In this document: in pieces, positions 43,129-53,754 of the stretch
Layout: each line of letters opens with the position of its first letter
Position numbering within the stretch: the first letter of the stretch is position 1
Assembly (NCBI RefSeq): GCF_028372415.1
Contig: NC_092875.1
Location: 188,447,522 to 188,511,521 of the forward strand
DNA from: Notamacropus eugenii
Taxonomy: Eukaryota > Chordata > Mammalia > Diprotodontia > Macropodidae
DNA: 64,000 nt
Direction: 5' to 3'
Made by a program: the position numbers and the translations under genes
The notes under the pieces: model-generated
Databases searched by the model: none
What the model was told of the DNA's origin: nothing
Seen by the model: the letters and a program-made list of their open reading frames with translations, nothing else

Positions 43129-45515
43129 GGGGGCAGAACCAAGATGGCAGTGTAGAAAGATGGACCTGTAGAAGCTCCCCCACATGGCCACAAAATACTT
43201 GTAAAAAATTACTCTAAACAAATTCTAGAGCAGCAGAAGCCACCAAAATGACAGAATGGAAGAGATTTCTAGCCCAAGATAGCCTGAAAGGCTGACAGGA
43301 AAGGTCTATCGCACCAGGCGTGGTGTGGCAGGGACAGTAACTGGAAGAGGCTTCAGGGAGCCACCAGCAGCAGTAGTTCCCACATTGCTTAACCCACAAA
43401 CACCAAAGACAGTTTCAAAGGTCAGTGAGAGAGTCTTTTCATCTGGATGAGAAGGGAACACGATCTGGCCCTACCAACAGCAGCCACTGCAGCAGCAGCA
43501 TCCATTTTTGGAACCCTCCACCTAAAGCCTCTGGAGGAACTGAGTGACTGATTGGAATCTCAGCCCTGAGTACAGCCCTGGGGTGAAGAGGAGGGTGGAG
43601 TTGGAGACAGTTGTGGAGAGGGAATTCTACTCGCAGATTCTGGGCAGAAAAGTTTTTGATTGCTCCCAGATGAGTATGCAGGCCAGTAGAGGAGTAAATT
43701 CCTGAACTGAGAACTTACAGGTCCCTAGAGTATATCCTCCTCTTGACAAAGGCCACAAAAGTCAAGTCAATGACTGGGAAAATGCCCAAGAAAGGGAAAA
43801 AAATAAGACTATGGAAGGTTACTTTCTTGGTGAATGGGTATTTTCTTCCATCCTTTTGGATGAGGAAGAACAAAGCATAACATCAGAGGAAGTCAAGGCT
43901 TCTGCATCCAAAACCTCCAAAATAAATATCGAGTAGTCTCAGGGCATGAAAGTGCTCAAAAAGGATTTTGAAAATCAAGTAAGAGAAGTAGAGGAAAAAT
44001 TGGGAAGAGAAATGAGAGCAATGCAAGAAAATCACAAAAAGTGAGCCAACAGCTTCCTAAGGAGACCCAAAAGAATGCTGAAGAAAATAACACCTTTAAA
44101 AATAAGCTAACTCAATTGGCAGAAGAGGTACAAAAAGCCAATGAGGAGAAGAATGCTTAAAAAGCAGAATTAGCCAAATGGAAAATGAGGTTCAAAAGCT
44201 CAATGAAGAAAATAGTTCTTTAAAAATTAGAATGGGACAGATGGAAGCTAATGACTTTATGAGAAACCAAGAAATTACAAAACCAAACCAAAAGAATGAA
44301 AAAAATAGAAGATAATGTGAAATATCTCACTGGAAAAACAACTGACCTGAAAAATAGATCCAGGAGAGACAATTTAAAAATGATGGGACTACCTGAAAGC
44401 CATGATCAAATAAAGAGCCTAGACATCATCTTTCATGAAATTATCAAGGAAACTGCCCTGATATTCTAGAACCAGAGGGCAAAATAAATATTGAAAGAAT
44501 CCACAGATCACCTCCTGAAAGAGATTTGAAAAGAGAAACTCCTAGGAATATTATAGCCAAATTCCAGAATTCCCAGGTCAAAGAGAAAATATTGCAAGCA
44601 GCTAGAAAGAAACAATTTGAGTATTGTGGAAATACAATCAGGACAACATAAAATCTGGCAGCTTCTACATTAAGGGATCAAAGAGCTTGGAATAGGATAT
44701 TCCAGAAGTCAAAGGAACTAGGGCTAAAACCAAGAATCACCTACCCAGCAAAACTGAGTATAATACTTCAGGGGGAAAAATAGTCTTTCAATGAAATAGA
44801 GGACTTTCAAGCATTCTTGATGAAAAGACCAAAACTGAATAGAAAATTTGACTTTCAACACAAGAATCAAGAGAAGCATGAAGAGGTAAACAGGAAAGAG
44901 AAATCATAAGGGACTTTCTAAAGTTGAACTGTTTACATTCCTACATGGAAAGGTAATATTTGTAATTCTTGAAACTTTTCTTAGTACTTGGGTAGTTGGA
45001 AGGATTATACACACAAACACACAAACACACACATAAATATATACATAGACAGAGAGCACAGGGTGAGTTGAATAAGAATGCATGATATCTAAAAAAATAA
45101 AATTAAGGGCTGAGAGAGGAATATAATGGGAGGATAAAGGGAGAAATGGAATGGGGCAAATTATCTCTCATCAAAGAAGCAAGAAAAAGCTTTTTCAGTG
45201 GAGTAGAAAAGGGAGGAGGTGAGAGGGGAAAAGTGAAGCTTACTCTCCCACATTTGGCTTACGGAGGGAATAACATGCTCACTCAATTTGATATGAAAAT
45301 CTATTTTACACTACAGGAAAGTAGGGGAGAACGGGACAAGTGGGATGGGGGGGATGACAGAAGGGAGGGCAAATGGGAAGAGGGGGTAATTAGAAGTAAA
45401 CACTTATGGGGAGGCACAAGGTCAAAAGATAATAGAAAAATGGGGGGCAGGATAGAATGGAGGGAAATATAGTTAGTCTTACACAACATGATTATTATGG
45501 AAATCTTTTGCAAAA

Positions 45516-45563
<48 letters not shown>

Positions 45564-45917
45564 CCTATATTGAATTGCTTGCCTTCTCAGTGGGGATCAG
45601 TGAGGAGGGAAGAAGGGAGAGAAGTTGGAACTCAAAGTTTTAGGAATGAATGTTGAGAATTGTTTTTGCATGTAACTGGGAAATAAGAAACACAGGTAAT
45701 GGGGTATAGAAATCTATCTTGCCCTAGAAGAAAAGAGAGAAGATGGGGATAAGGGAAGTCAGGGGTGTGATAGAAGGGAGGGCATATTGAGGGAAGGGGT
45801 AATCAGAATGCAAGGCATTATGGGTTGGGGGGAGCAGAGAGATCAGGAGAAAATTTGGAACTCAAAATCTTGTGGAATGAATGTTGGAAACTAAAAATAA
45901 ATAAACATTTAAAAAAT
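43129..45917 (+). mobile_element. HAL1-type ORF1-only LINE, 2.8 kb, with 15-bp TSD
   Basis: It starts GGGGGCAGAACCAAGATGGC, like L1-clade 5'UTRs, and runs to AAACTAAAAATAAATAAACATTT. A decayed ORF1 begins at ATG 43,782 (MPKKGKKIRLWK). Lys/Glu-rich coiled-coil-like DNA covers about 43,950-44,330. At about 44,348-44,395 the frame reads KNRSRRDNLKMMGLPES, the family signature of the L1 ORF1p RNA-binding domain. No endonuclease or reverse transcriptase follows; instead about 1 kb of G-rich 3'UTR occupies 44,910-45,900. ATATCCATTGATATT (43,114-43,128) and ATATCCATTTATATT (45,918-45,932) flank it. Having no enzyme of its own, it must have used one supplied by L1. Confidence 0.88.
45519..45562 (+). 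repeat. (CA)22 microsatellite inside the HAL1 3'UTR
   Basis: An uninterrupted CA run between AAAACTA and GCCTATATTG. It is pure and hence probably variable in length. Confidence 0.97.
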
Positions 45918-46046
45918 ATATCCATTTATATTTGCCCTATTATAAATGAAAACATCTTAGTATTATTATAAAAATAGTTTTGACCTTGATGAGTCCCTGA
46001 AATTGTCTTGGGGATTCCTAGTAGACTTAAACTTTGAGAACCACTG
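45918..46046. mobile_element. hAT/Charlie-type transposon, right half
   Basis: It continues the left half after the duplicated target (45,918-45,932): AAAATAGTTTTGACCTTGAT and TTTGAGAACCACTG at the end. Total original length is about 245 bases, too short for a transposase, so it was a non-autonomous element. Confidence 0.75.
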
Positions 46047-46169
46047 AAATAGATTACTTTCTTTAAACAAAGTACAGGATGATTGGCATTGGTTTAATAG
46101 GAATCTTATTCCCATGAGTAGAAGTATATTGTCCATGTAATATAGAATGAAGCTGATTGGACCTTGCAA

Positions 46170-46395
46170 TACTAATAACTCACATTTATGAAGATCTTCA
46201 AGATTTGCAAAGTACTTTCTTCATAATAATCCTATAAGATAAGAAGTGCAAGCATTATTATTCCCATTTTATAAGCAACAAAGGTTATTTGACTGACCCA
46301 TGATCAAACATCTAGTGTCTGAGATAGGATTACAACCTTAACTCCAGACTCAAAGTAAATAGTACTCTATCCATTATGCCACACTGTCTCTCCTG
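46170..46395 (-). mobile_element. MIR-like SINE, minus strand
   Basis: TTATTCCCATTTTATAAGCA, then ACATCTAGTGTCTGAGATAG and CTCTATCCATTATGCCACAC in reverse order of the SINE. Confidence 0.65.
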
Positions 46396-46889
46396 GTCTC
46401 TACCCTTCCAAATTATATACAAAGATAAAATATTTTATATTAATCTCAGTCATCTTCTGTAGTTGATCACCCAACTCTGAAAGTGAAGAGTAAAAATTGG
46501 ATGATATGATAAGAAAGTAGAAAAAGATTTTTAAAGATGAGATCTAATTTCCATTATTCTAAAGGAAATGTAAATTTCCATATGGAGAAGTTGGAGGGGA
46601 AAGCTACCAAGTAAGAATACTGCCAACATTTCCCCTTTGCAATTATTCCATGGTGCTTAAAATCACAATATTGGGGAATAGAACCAAATATCTTACTTTC
46701 AAAGACTTTAATGGCATGTCTCATATGTAAGCCGACATCATACCTGCAGCAATTGATTATTTTATTGTCAAAGCTAATCATTGATTTTAAGTTTAAATTA
46801 TTTCTTTAATTAAACTATTACTGTCCGTAAGTTTTTTTTAAAGTGAATTGTATACTCATATCTAATAGCTTACATTTTTCTAATCTGTA
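46396..46889. other. Unassigned intergenic sequence
   Basis: Nothing recognised. Confidence 0.4.
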
Positions 46890-47016
46890 ATTACTACCTG
46901 TGTGACCTTGGGCAAGTCATCCAACCTACCTGGGTCTCAGTGTTCTGACATATAAACTGAAAGATTTGGATTGGATGCTCTCTGAGGTTCCCTCCAACTC
47001 TCAGTCTACGATCCTC
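46890..47016 (+). mobile_element. tRNA-derived SINE, type C, 5'-truncated
   Basis: CTGTGTGACCTTGGGCAAGT to CAACTCTCAGTCTACGATCC. Confidence 0.75.
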
Positions 47017-47202
47017 TGCTCCAAAAGAAGCATTTATGAACTAGTTCCTCTTCTTCTTTTTCATCTTTCTTATCTCCTTCGTCTTCTTCTTCTTAGTGGG
47101 TGTTTTGGACTCAGTTGATAACTTCTTATATTAACAATTATTAACTAATGGTCATAATTTTACTTACATTAAATTATTAAGTTGAATGAAGAAATATTTT
47201 TT
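47017..47202. other. Unassigned, with a (TTC)n-rich patch
   Basis: CTTCTTCTTTTTCATCTTTC and CTTCGTCTTCTTCTTCTTAG at 47,047-47,096. Confidence 0.5.
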
Positions 47203-47372
47203 GTTATAACTTAGTCGTTTTTCATGTTATGTCCAACTCATCATGACCCCATTTGGGATCTTCTTGGCAAAGACATTGAAATGGTTTGCTGTTTCTTTCT
47301 CCAGCTCATTCTACACATGAAGAACTAAGGCAAACAGAGTTAAGTGGTTTGCCTAGGGTCAGACAGATTATT
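47203..47372 (-). mobile_element. SINE type A, minus strand, left part of a split copy
   Basis: TTATAACTTAGTCGTTTTTC through GTTAAGTGGTTTGCCTAGGG and TCAGACAG; it resumes at about 48,147. Confidence 0.8.
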
Positions 47373-48146
47373 GTTCATCTTTTGTTCTTGAAGAGGGCAA
47401 ATGACATCAGCCTCACCCTCTCCTGTAGTGTCAAAGAGTCCAGTGGCAAGATAAAAGTCAAGATAACTGGTGATGGCCTAGGTTGCAATGGGTGACCTTA
47501 GCTTTTCTGAATTCAGGTCTTTCCCATGTCTCAGTTTGTCTGAAGCAATACCCATTCAATGACTGAGAGCTAAGTGACAAAAGATGGCCCAGTTTATGAT
47601 CACAAAAGTATCAGTCTGGGAGAGAAAGAGCCTCAGTTTCTGGTCAGAACAGAAAACAATTGCTATTTACACTCACCCTATTCCATCAAAACCCAAACTA
47701 TGAGCAAGAAAGGCTTGGGCTGGAGCCTATTATTGGCCATTGAACGAAAGCCAAAGTGATTTGGGTTTAATGGCATAGTCAAGTAGAGCCACTTGAATCA
47801 CAATAGTTTGTTTTATAACCTGTTTTCTCAGAGCTATATTTCAAGAAATCATAAATGGAAACTGCACAGGACAGAATAAATCATCCCAGTTTTTAAAAAG
47901 ATAATAATAATAAACAGATTTTTAAAAAATTTAGTCCCCAAACCTCACAATACCTTACAAAATATAAGTGATCAAAAATTATATTCCTTTGGACAGACCA
48001 TCCACATGTAAATGTATGACACAACAAGTGGAGAGAGGGACCATATGTGGCAAGGGAAGAAAAAGGAGGAGGAGGAGGAGGAGGAGAAATAGTAGAATTC
48101 ATCAACCTCATTCTCTCCTCCAGTCACCAGAGTATCAGAGTCCAGG
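47373..48146 (-). mobile_element. RTE-class LINE 3' part, minus strand, copy 2, inserted into a SINE
   Basis: TTGTTCATCTTTTGTTCTTG is the 3' end. The blocks ACAATTGCTATTTACACTCA and CATCAAAACCCAAAC are shared with copy 1 at 17,860. Recognisable homology ends at a (GGA)8 tract at 48,063-48,086. The SINE halves on both sides repeat AGGGTCAGACAG and AGGGGATCACATAG, a probable target duplication. Confidence 0.75.
48063..48086 (+). repeat. (GGA)8 microsatellite
   Basis: It sits at the position in RTE copy 2 that corresponds to the start of the GGAA tract in copy 1. Confidence 0.95.
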
Positions 48147-48212
48147 GGATCACATAGCTAGTAAGTGTCTGAGGTCAGAGTCCAGGCTTGGTGCTCTATC
48201 TACTGTGTAAAT
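48147..48212 (-). mobile_element. SINE type A, minus strand, right part of the split copy
   Basis: GGATCACATAGCTAGTAAGT, GTCTGAGGTCAGAGTCCAGG and GCTCTATCTACTGTG complete the element begun at 47,203. Confidence 0.8.
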
Positions 48213-48682
48213 TCTCCACTTGTAAAGAAGTATAAAAAATATAACTTTTTAAAAAGTATAAAAACATCCATTTGTTTTCTAATCATCACCTACATTATTG
48301 TATGCTATTCAAAAGAATGCATGGTAGCTAGTTCATAGCAATACTGACTTTCATTTGAATAGTGTTTTAAATTTTCCAAGCATTTAATGACAAGTTCATC
48401 GTTTTGATGTCTTCTATTCCATGACCAAAAATTTCCTTCTCAAAACTACTGAGCCTCCCACGATGTATGATAATGGCTAACAGGAAGTGTCATCACAAAT
48501 CAATCACTACTACCAAAAACCAAAAACCAAAAACCAGGCCCAGGACATACTTTTGATATCAGTGAGCCCCTCCACATGTTGGGCTAAAACAGGGTAGAGA
48601 ATTATTGTGCATGCTCTGTATAATCATCAGGAAGGGCCAATATAAGCCTGCTTTAAAGACTGGGCTGTCATTGACCAGTCCC
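48213..48682. other. Unassigned intergenic sequence
   Basis: Contains three tandem AAAAACC-type units at about 48,513-48,537. Nothing else recognised. Confidence 0.4.
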
Positions 48683-48693
48683 CACAATACGTT

Positions 48694-48948
48694 GTTTAGT
48701 TGTTGTTCATGCCCATTTTAGTCATGCCCAACTCTTTGCAACCCCAATTGGAGTTGTCTTGGCAAAAATATTGGAATGCTTTGCCATTTTCTTCTCCAGC
48801 TTCTTTCACATGTGAGGAAACTGAAGCAAACAGGATTAAGTGACTTGCCCAGGGTCACACAGATACTACGTGTCTGAGGCCAGATTTGAATCATGAAGAG
48901 AAGTTCAAGCTCAGAAACCCTTTCCCACTGTGCCACCTGGCTGTCCCT
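48694..48948 (-). mobile_element. tRNA-derived SINE, type A, with 11-bp TSD
   Basis: GTTTAGTTGTTGTTCATGCC to CCACCTGGCTGTCC. CACAATACGTT at 48,683-48,693 and CACAATACATT at 48,949-48,959 flank it with one mismatch. Confidence 0.9.
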
Positions 48949-48959
48949 CACAATACATT

Positions 48960-49222
48960 ATTTTCATATAAAAAAGCACAACACATAGAATTACTATTAT
49001 TATACAACACATGCCAAACTGGTAATGCTTGTCCAGATTATCTCTGCCCTGAGAATCTCAGAACCAAGTGACAAATAAGGTGGTATTTTGTAAATGGAAA
49101 ATGTCACAAAAAAGATAGCTTGAAGGAGTTATTGAAAAAGGATGCAGGTAAGGAAAGAGAAAGAAGGAAAGCAAACCTAAAGAAAGGTATTTCTGAAGGA
49201 AGTAGAGGTGAAGAGACACAAA
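48960..49222. other. Unassigned sequence
   Basis: Nothing recognised. Confidence 0.35.
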
Positions 49223-49224
49223 TA

Positions 49225-49565
49225 CAGTTATCCCTTTCACTTTGTGATTTTCCCCATTGCAGTTTCGATGTATTTCAGGTTGGCGTAAGAAATCAAATGG
49301 GAATTTGGGGAGTTTTGTGGAAGTCATAGATGACACGTGAAGGTCAGCAGGTGACACAGAAAAAGTTTAGAAACTCAGAAATGCATAAAATATATGTATA
49401 GTATTGTATAATAACATATTTTACCTTTTCATATCATAATACTTCAGACTTCTTTGATACAAAAGAAGGGCCGAAAAAATTTACTTGGAATTTTCAGATC
49501 GCTGAGGAGTGGGGGAGGGGATGTGCTCTGCTCCTAACTCCTGAAATGTGGATAAGGGATAACTG
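49225..49565. mobile_element. Tc1/mariner Tigger-like non-autonomous element, 341 bp
   Basis: The left end CAGTTATCCCTTTCAC and the right end GTGGATAAGGGATAACTG are inverted repeats with 12 identical terminal bases (CAGTTATCCCTT). The insertion is bounded by TA on both sides (49,223-49,224; 49,566-49,567), as required of this superfamily. CAGT...CCC termini are typical of the Tigger/pogo group. It has no transposase frame. Confidence 0.85.
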
Positions 49566-49567
49566 TA

Positions 49568-49734
49568 AGAACAAAAGTGAGACAACAGCAATAGCCTCAA
49601 AAGTGATTTTTTTAAAATATAATTTTATTGATTGGCCTTTTGTGAAAACATTTAGATGAGTTACCAACAGTCTCTTGCAACCTCAAAAATGCTGCCAGAA
49701 AATTAATATACAGTATTTAATTACCAACAAATTA
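49568..49734. other. Unassigned sequence
   Basis: Nothing recognised. Confidence 0.35.
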
Positions 49735-50110
49735 TTGAGACTCCAGCAGATGTAAACAGAAACTTCAAAGGGCTAAGAGAAAGATTAAATCAAAATGAAC
49801 AATCTTAGCTCTGAGGTTGTTTACTGTCTAGGAGCAACAGACTTAGGCTAATTCATGAATTTTCCTTATTCCTTATCTTTACCCTTTAAACAACCTACTT
49901 GTTTTTGAGGCCAACAGGTTCTGACTTGATTACAGGCTATGAGAAAATGAAATTATTTGCCTTTCCCAAGTGTGTTTGGATTTCACAATAGTCAGTTCAA
50001 ACCAAGACTCTAAAGTCAGTCAGCACTTTCAATGACATTTGTGATCAATACATATTCTATTATTTAAGCAATTGACTTTGGGGATTTGAGATATAAACAG
50101 AAAGACAGTT
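49735..50110. promoter_or_regulatory. Candidate conserved noncoding element
   Basis: A repeat-free patch of balanced composition about 3.7 kb 5' of the MYLIP promoter, unlike the decayed repeats around it. It contains TGTAAACA (a forkhead-type core, in CAGATGTAAACAGAAAC), ATGAATTTTCC and TGATTACAGGC. I infer possible function from texture and place only. Confidence 0.2.
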
Positions 50111-50494
50111 AATAAAGTTGCTAATTGTTATTCCCCCTTCATAACTTAGTATTAACATCACAATATGTTTTAGAAAGGAAGAGGTTTTGTGGGGAGAGGA
50201 AAAAGCATACTGTGTGGTATGTCTCCTTCAGAAAAAACTCAAAGCAGCTTCCCATTTTACTTACCTTACATTTTTGTGAGGTTAAAAAGGGCATCGAGAA
50301 GTTAAGTGAATAGTGGAATCAAGCCTCTACTCTAACCTCTAAATAAGGTACCAGTAATATGATAGTAGGCTTGCCAGTTGCGTTACCAGAAGAGAAAAGG
50401 AGTGTAGAGCTACTGTTCATCAGGAATGGGCTTTATTTGTAGTCTTAACAGATGACTGCTGCAACGGTGGGTGACTACACGATAATTTTTATAT
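50111..50494. other. Unassigned intergenic sequence
   Basis: Nothing recognised. Confidence 0.4.
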
Positions 50495-50670
50495 CATACT
50501 TTTAATTCTACAAATGCTTTCATCACAAGAGCTTTGTGAGATAGGCAGTACAAAAATTCATTTTACAGAAGAAGAGACAAAGACCCAAAGAAATTAAACT
50601 CGTACACGATGGAGCTGGGATTCAAACCTAAGTGTCCTACTACCATCACATCACAAGACCTCTTGCCATG
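50495..50670 (-). mobile_element. MIR-like SINE, minus strand
   Basis: CATTTTACAGAAGAAGAGAC, GATGGAGCTGGGATTCAAAC and CTACTACCATCACATCAC in reversed SINE order. Confidence 0.68.
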
Positions 50671-51411
50671 ACTTTATATGTTTAAGTTCGCGTAGCCATC
50701 ACTTAAGAGGCTTTGTTTTTTTCCTAAGTACTTTGCAATAATTATTATACTTTACCATTTTATGGAGAGTAGGGCTTTGGTATAACTACATGGTCTTCAA
50801 TAATTAGATACAGCAGAGATGAGATTAGTCTATCTTGCTTTTCTATAAAACAGTAATTCTGAAAAGGGCTAAGGTTAAACATTAAAAATAGCCTTTAATA
50901 ATACTGGTTAAAGATGATATGGTGGAAAATTCAGACCAAGATTTAATCTAGGTCTTCTAGGTGTTCCTCAATTCTTAACTAACATTAGTGACTGCTTAAT
51001 CTAAATTCAACCTCCTGTCTGCAGAAGACCTAACTCACCCAGGATCTGATAACTTGGAGCTAGCAATCAGAGATTTTAAGAAATGCTACAGCTTCAGCTT
51101 CCAACTTCACCTCTGTACTATTTCTTCTAAAATACTGATTTTTACCTTTCCTAAGTATAGGAACACCAAGTGCTTTGTTGTTTACCTAGGCACTGAATGG
51201 CAGCACTCTCACTGCCTAAAACTCTCTCCCTTTGTCTTTCTTAAGGAGAAAATAGCCTGTCTCAACTACGGAAACCAGAATAGAGAAGCTTAATAAATGC
51301 TTATTCTATTCCTTCCTTCCCAGTGTAAAACTAGTGATTCTTTTCTCTAACAACAATAACATAAAGCGTTTATTTATTTATCTGTTATTTTTCTTTTTGG
51401 GGAAGAAAAGA
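50671..51411. other. Unassigned intergenic sequence
   Basis: Nothing recognised. The frames at 51,054-51,293 and 51,334-51,528 show no protein family; the second runs into the following SINE. Confidence 0.4.
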
Positions 51412-51628
51412 GGAGCATTTGTTAAGCACATACTATGTTCTAGGCACTTAGAGCTTCAGAACAACCCTAGTAGACACTATTATTATGCCCATTTCACAGT
51501 TGAGGAAACTGAGGCAGACAGAGGTTAAGCGACTTGCCCAGGGTCCACAACTACTGTGTCTGAGGCTGGATTTGAACTGAGGTTTTCCTGAGGTCCAATG
51601 CTCTAATTCCTATACCACCTGGCTGCCT
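51412..51628 (-). mobile_element. tRNA-derived SINE, type B, minus strand
   Basis: TTGTTAAGCACATACTATGT (L2-like tail reversed), AGGAAACTGAGGCAGACAGA and CTATACCACCTGGCTGCC (head). Confidence 0.85.
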
Positions 51629-51839
51629 TTAGGTGATTTCTAGCTCAGTTCTATCTCATCTGATATTGGCCTTGCATCTACACACAAATGCATGGAAATA
51701 GCCTGTCCTAGATATGCACTCAAAAATAGTTTGGAGTTGCAAAATCCTAACCTATAACATTATATAGTTTGTTTTTAAAGTGGTTTTCCCAACACCAACA
51801 TAAAGACAAAAAAACTTTGAAAGACTAAAGATCTTGACC
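51629..51839. other. Unassigned sequence
   Basis: Nothing recognised. Confidence 0.35.
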
Positions 51840-52240
51840 ATTGTAAAAACTATCCATGATCCCATTATACAGATGATGAACCACCCTAACCAGCCTCCTT
51901 ACAGAGGTGATGAACTCAAAATACAGAATGAGATACACAGTTTTAGGGTATAACCAACGTGGAAATTTGTTTTGCCTGACTGTAAATTTGTTACAAAGAT
52001 TTTTATTTCCTTCTTTTCAATTGATGTTTCAGAGTGAGAAGGAGAAAGGGGATAAAGATGGGGTTCCAAAATAAAAATGTGGAGAGAACAGACAGAAGCC
52101 AGTAGGAATCACTGACAAGAGGGACAGCTCTGAAAGTTACATACCAAGTTTATATACTTAAAGGAAAAGCAAGCTCTACATTATAGAGATTCATACGCAA
52201 TCAAATGCAATCCCTCGTTTTCTACAATGCACATGTATAT
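51840..52240 (+). mobile_element. L1-type LINE 3' end, decayed
   Basis: GGAAATTTGTTTTGCCTGAC, TGTTACAAAGATTTTTATTT and AGAACAGACAGAAGCCAGTA parallel 27,255-27,545 in the same order. Confidence 0.65.
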
Positions 52241-52529
52241 GAAAATGCTCATTTACCTGATGTTTGTTTAGTTGTTTTTTTAAAGTGTCTTCCTTTAGTA
52301 ATTTAAAAGATATATCACCCCTGCCACTACCATCCTCTCCCTCCAAATACTAAATTGGCCTCCCAGGGTAGTAGGTAAATAAGAAAGTTGGGAGTTTTAC
52401 CATTTTAAGACCTCCACTAAAATGCATAAATTACCTGGGCCTGAAGGAAAAACTATAGAGCTATTACCTGTCCATTAAGATTTGTCCTCCCACCATCATA
52501 CATTAAGCTATCTCTTGGGAGGGAACATT
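52241..52529. other. Unassigned sequence
   Basis: Nothing recognised. Confidence 0.35.
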
Positions 52530-52660
52530 GTCTTAGTATATGTCCAGGAATCAGAAAGACCTCAGTTTAAATCCTACCTTCTGACCCATTCTGGCCATGT
52601 GCACCAGCCTTTAACCTCTGGGTGCTTTAGGCAACTAACTCTCTAAAATTACACAATGTA
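52530..52660 (+). mobile_element. SINE fragment, strongly diverged
   Basis: GGAATCAGAAAGACCTCAGT, TTAAATCCTACC and TTTAACCTCTGGGTGCTT resemble a SINE body. Confidence 0.5.
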
Positions 52661-53439
52661 GAGGAGGTACCAACCTGCACTGGTAGATGGAGTTTTCTCT
52701 CTAGGTACTTCATAAGTTCAGTGTCTATCCTAACTCTTGCCTAGTTGTGTTTATATGAAATTGCAGAAGGACCCAGAGGTATTGACTCTGGACTAATAAA
52801 TTTTGATGGACTGTATAGTAGACAGAGATTCAATAGGGCAGAAACACTTTAGTGGATAGGATCACCATACTGAATAGACAATCAGAAATAAAACGGGGTG
52901 GAGAGCAGATCAAGAAGCCAAGGTAAGTAGTGATGGCTGGCAACTTATCAGGCCTGGATGACATAAAATGATGCTCTCCTGGCCTTAGTACTGAACAATA
53001 GGATGACAACTGGGAAGTTCATATGAGAAATAGGAGTTACATATCTTTATCAACAAATACTCCTTGGAGTGTTTACAACTGGAGCATCTCTAAATCCCGG
53101 AAAAAGTGGTGTAAAAGGAAGACAGAAAGAATGCCTGCTTGAGGAAATAAAAGGTCAGTTATATCGGGGAGACTCATAGCCTTAAAGTACAGTGCGTGGG
53201 ACCGTGGGGTGGGAGACAAAAATGCCTTCTTCATATTTTAGGAGTAGCGATGACCAGGGCACTGAAGTTTGGATGATTCATTTCTCAACGTGAAAAACTT
53301 TTCAAAACGCCGAGGACCAAAGATCACCTTTGGCTAAGTCAAGAGATGGGCAAACGCATTGCAATTTCTTCCAGTGCTTGGCTCTACCCTTTCCCCTTCT
53401 TGGAAAAGGCTTTGTAGAGTGGCCTGATAGAAACTCTGG
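52661..53439. other. Proximal 5' flank of MYLIP, unassigned
   Basis: No repeat recognised. GC content rises towards the right. AAAGGTCAGTTATATCGGGG at about 53,149-53,168 includes one AGGTCA nuclear-receptor half-site; I see no clear second half at four-base spacing, so I do not call an LXR element. Confidence 0.4.
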
Positions 53440-53472
53440 GTTAGGCTCCGTGCAAACCCGGCGTGTTATTTT

Positions 53473-53477
53473 ATTGG
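53473..53477 (-). promoter_or_regulatory. Inverted CCAAT box (distal)
   Basis: TTATTGGTCT. It is about 280 bases upstream of the likely start site and weaker as a candidate than the two below. Confidence 0.4.
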
Positions 53478-53646
53478 TCTTAGCAGAAAGGGCTCCGCCT
53501 CCGAGCCAGTGGTTACTGTATCAAGCCCAAGACTTGCACTCCCTGAATCCCCGTAGCCCACCATGAGGCGCCCGGGAGCAGCCAGCCCTAGATCAGGCGC
53601 CCCGGCTCCTTCAGGCTCCGGCCTGGAGACGGAGCCGGCCTTCGCT

Positions 53647-53651
53647 ATTGG
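53647..53651 (-). promoter_or_regulatory. Inverted CCAAT box
   Basis: CTATTGGTCGG. ATTGG is the NF-Y site in reverse, about 105 bases upstream of the presumed start. Confidence 0.6.
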
Positions 53652-53689
53652 TCGGTCGGGGCAGAGGATGAAGGGAACGGAGGCCCGTG

Positions 53690-53694
53690 ATTGG
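53690..53694 (-). promoter_or_regulatory. Inverted CCAAT box
   Basis: GTGATTGGTCAG, a strong NF-Y match about 60-65 bases upstream of the presumed start and 43 bases after the previous one. Paired CCAAT boxes about four helical turns apart are common in NF-Y promoters. Confidence 0.7.
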
Positions 53695-53714
53695 TCAGAA
53701 CCCCATCCCGAGGA

Positions 53715-53721
53715 GGCGGGG
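53715..53721 (+). promoter_or_regulatory. GC box
   Basis: GAGGCGGGGCCGC is an Sp1/KLF-type site between the CCAAT box and the TATA-like element. Confidence 0.65.
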
Positions 53722-53724
53722 CCG

Positions 53725-53732
53725 CTATATCA
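53725..53732 (+). promoter_or_regulatory. TATA-like element
   Basis: CTATATCA in GCCGCTATATCAGAGG. It departs from TATAAA, but spacing to the GC and CCAAT boxes is right and would put the start near 53,755. Confidence 0.5.
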
Positions 53733-53754
53733 GAGGGAGTCACTGACTGGGGGC

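Noticed and set aside
43782..44890. HAL1 ORF1 as a functional coding sequence
   Set aside because: Many stops and frameshifts (the first frame stops within about 35 codons); only scattered motifs survive.
45301..45561. 86-codon minus-strand frame starting with repeated Cys-Val
   Set aside because: Its start is the (CA)22 tract and the rest is HAL1 3'UTR antisense.
53149..53168. LXR response element near AAAGGTCAGTTATATCGGGG
   Set aside because: Only one AGGTCA half-site is convincing; the second half at four-base spacing (TATCGG) does not fit.
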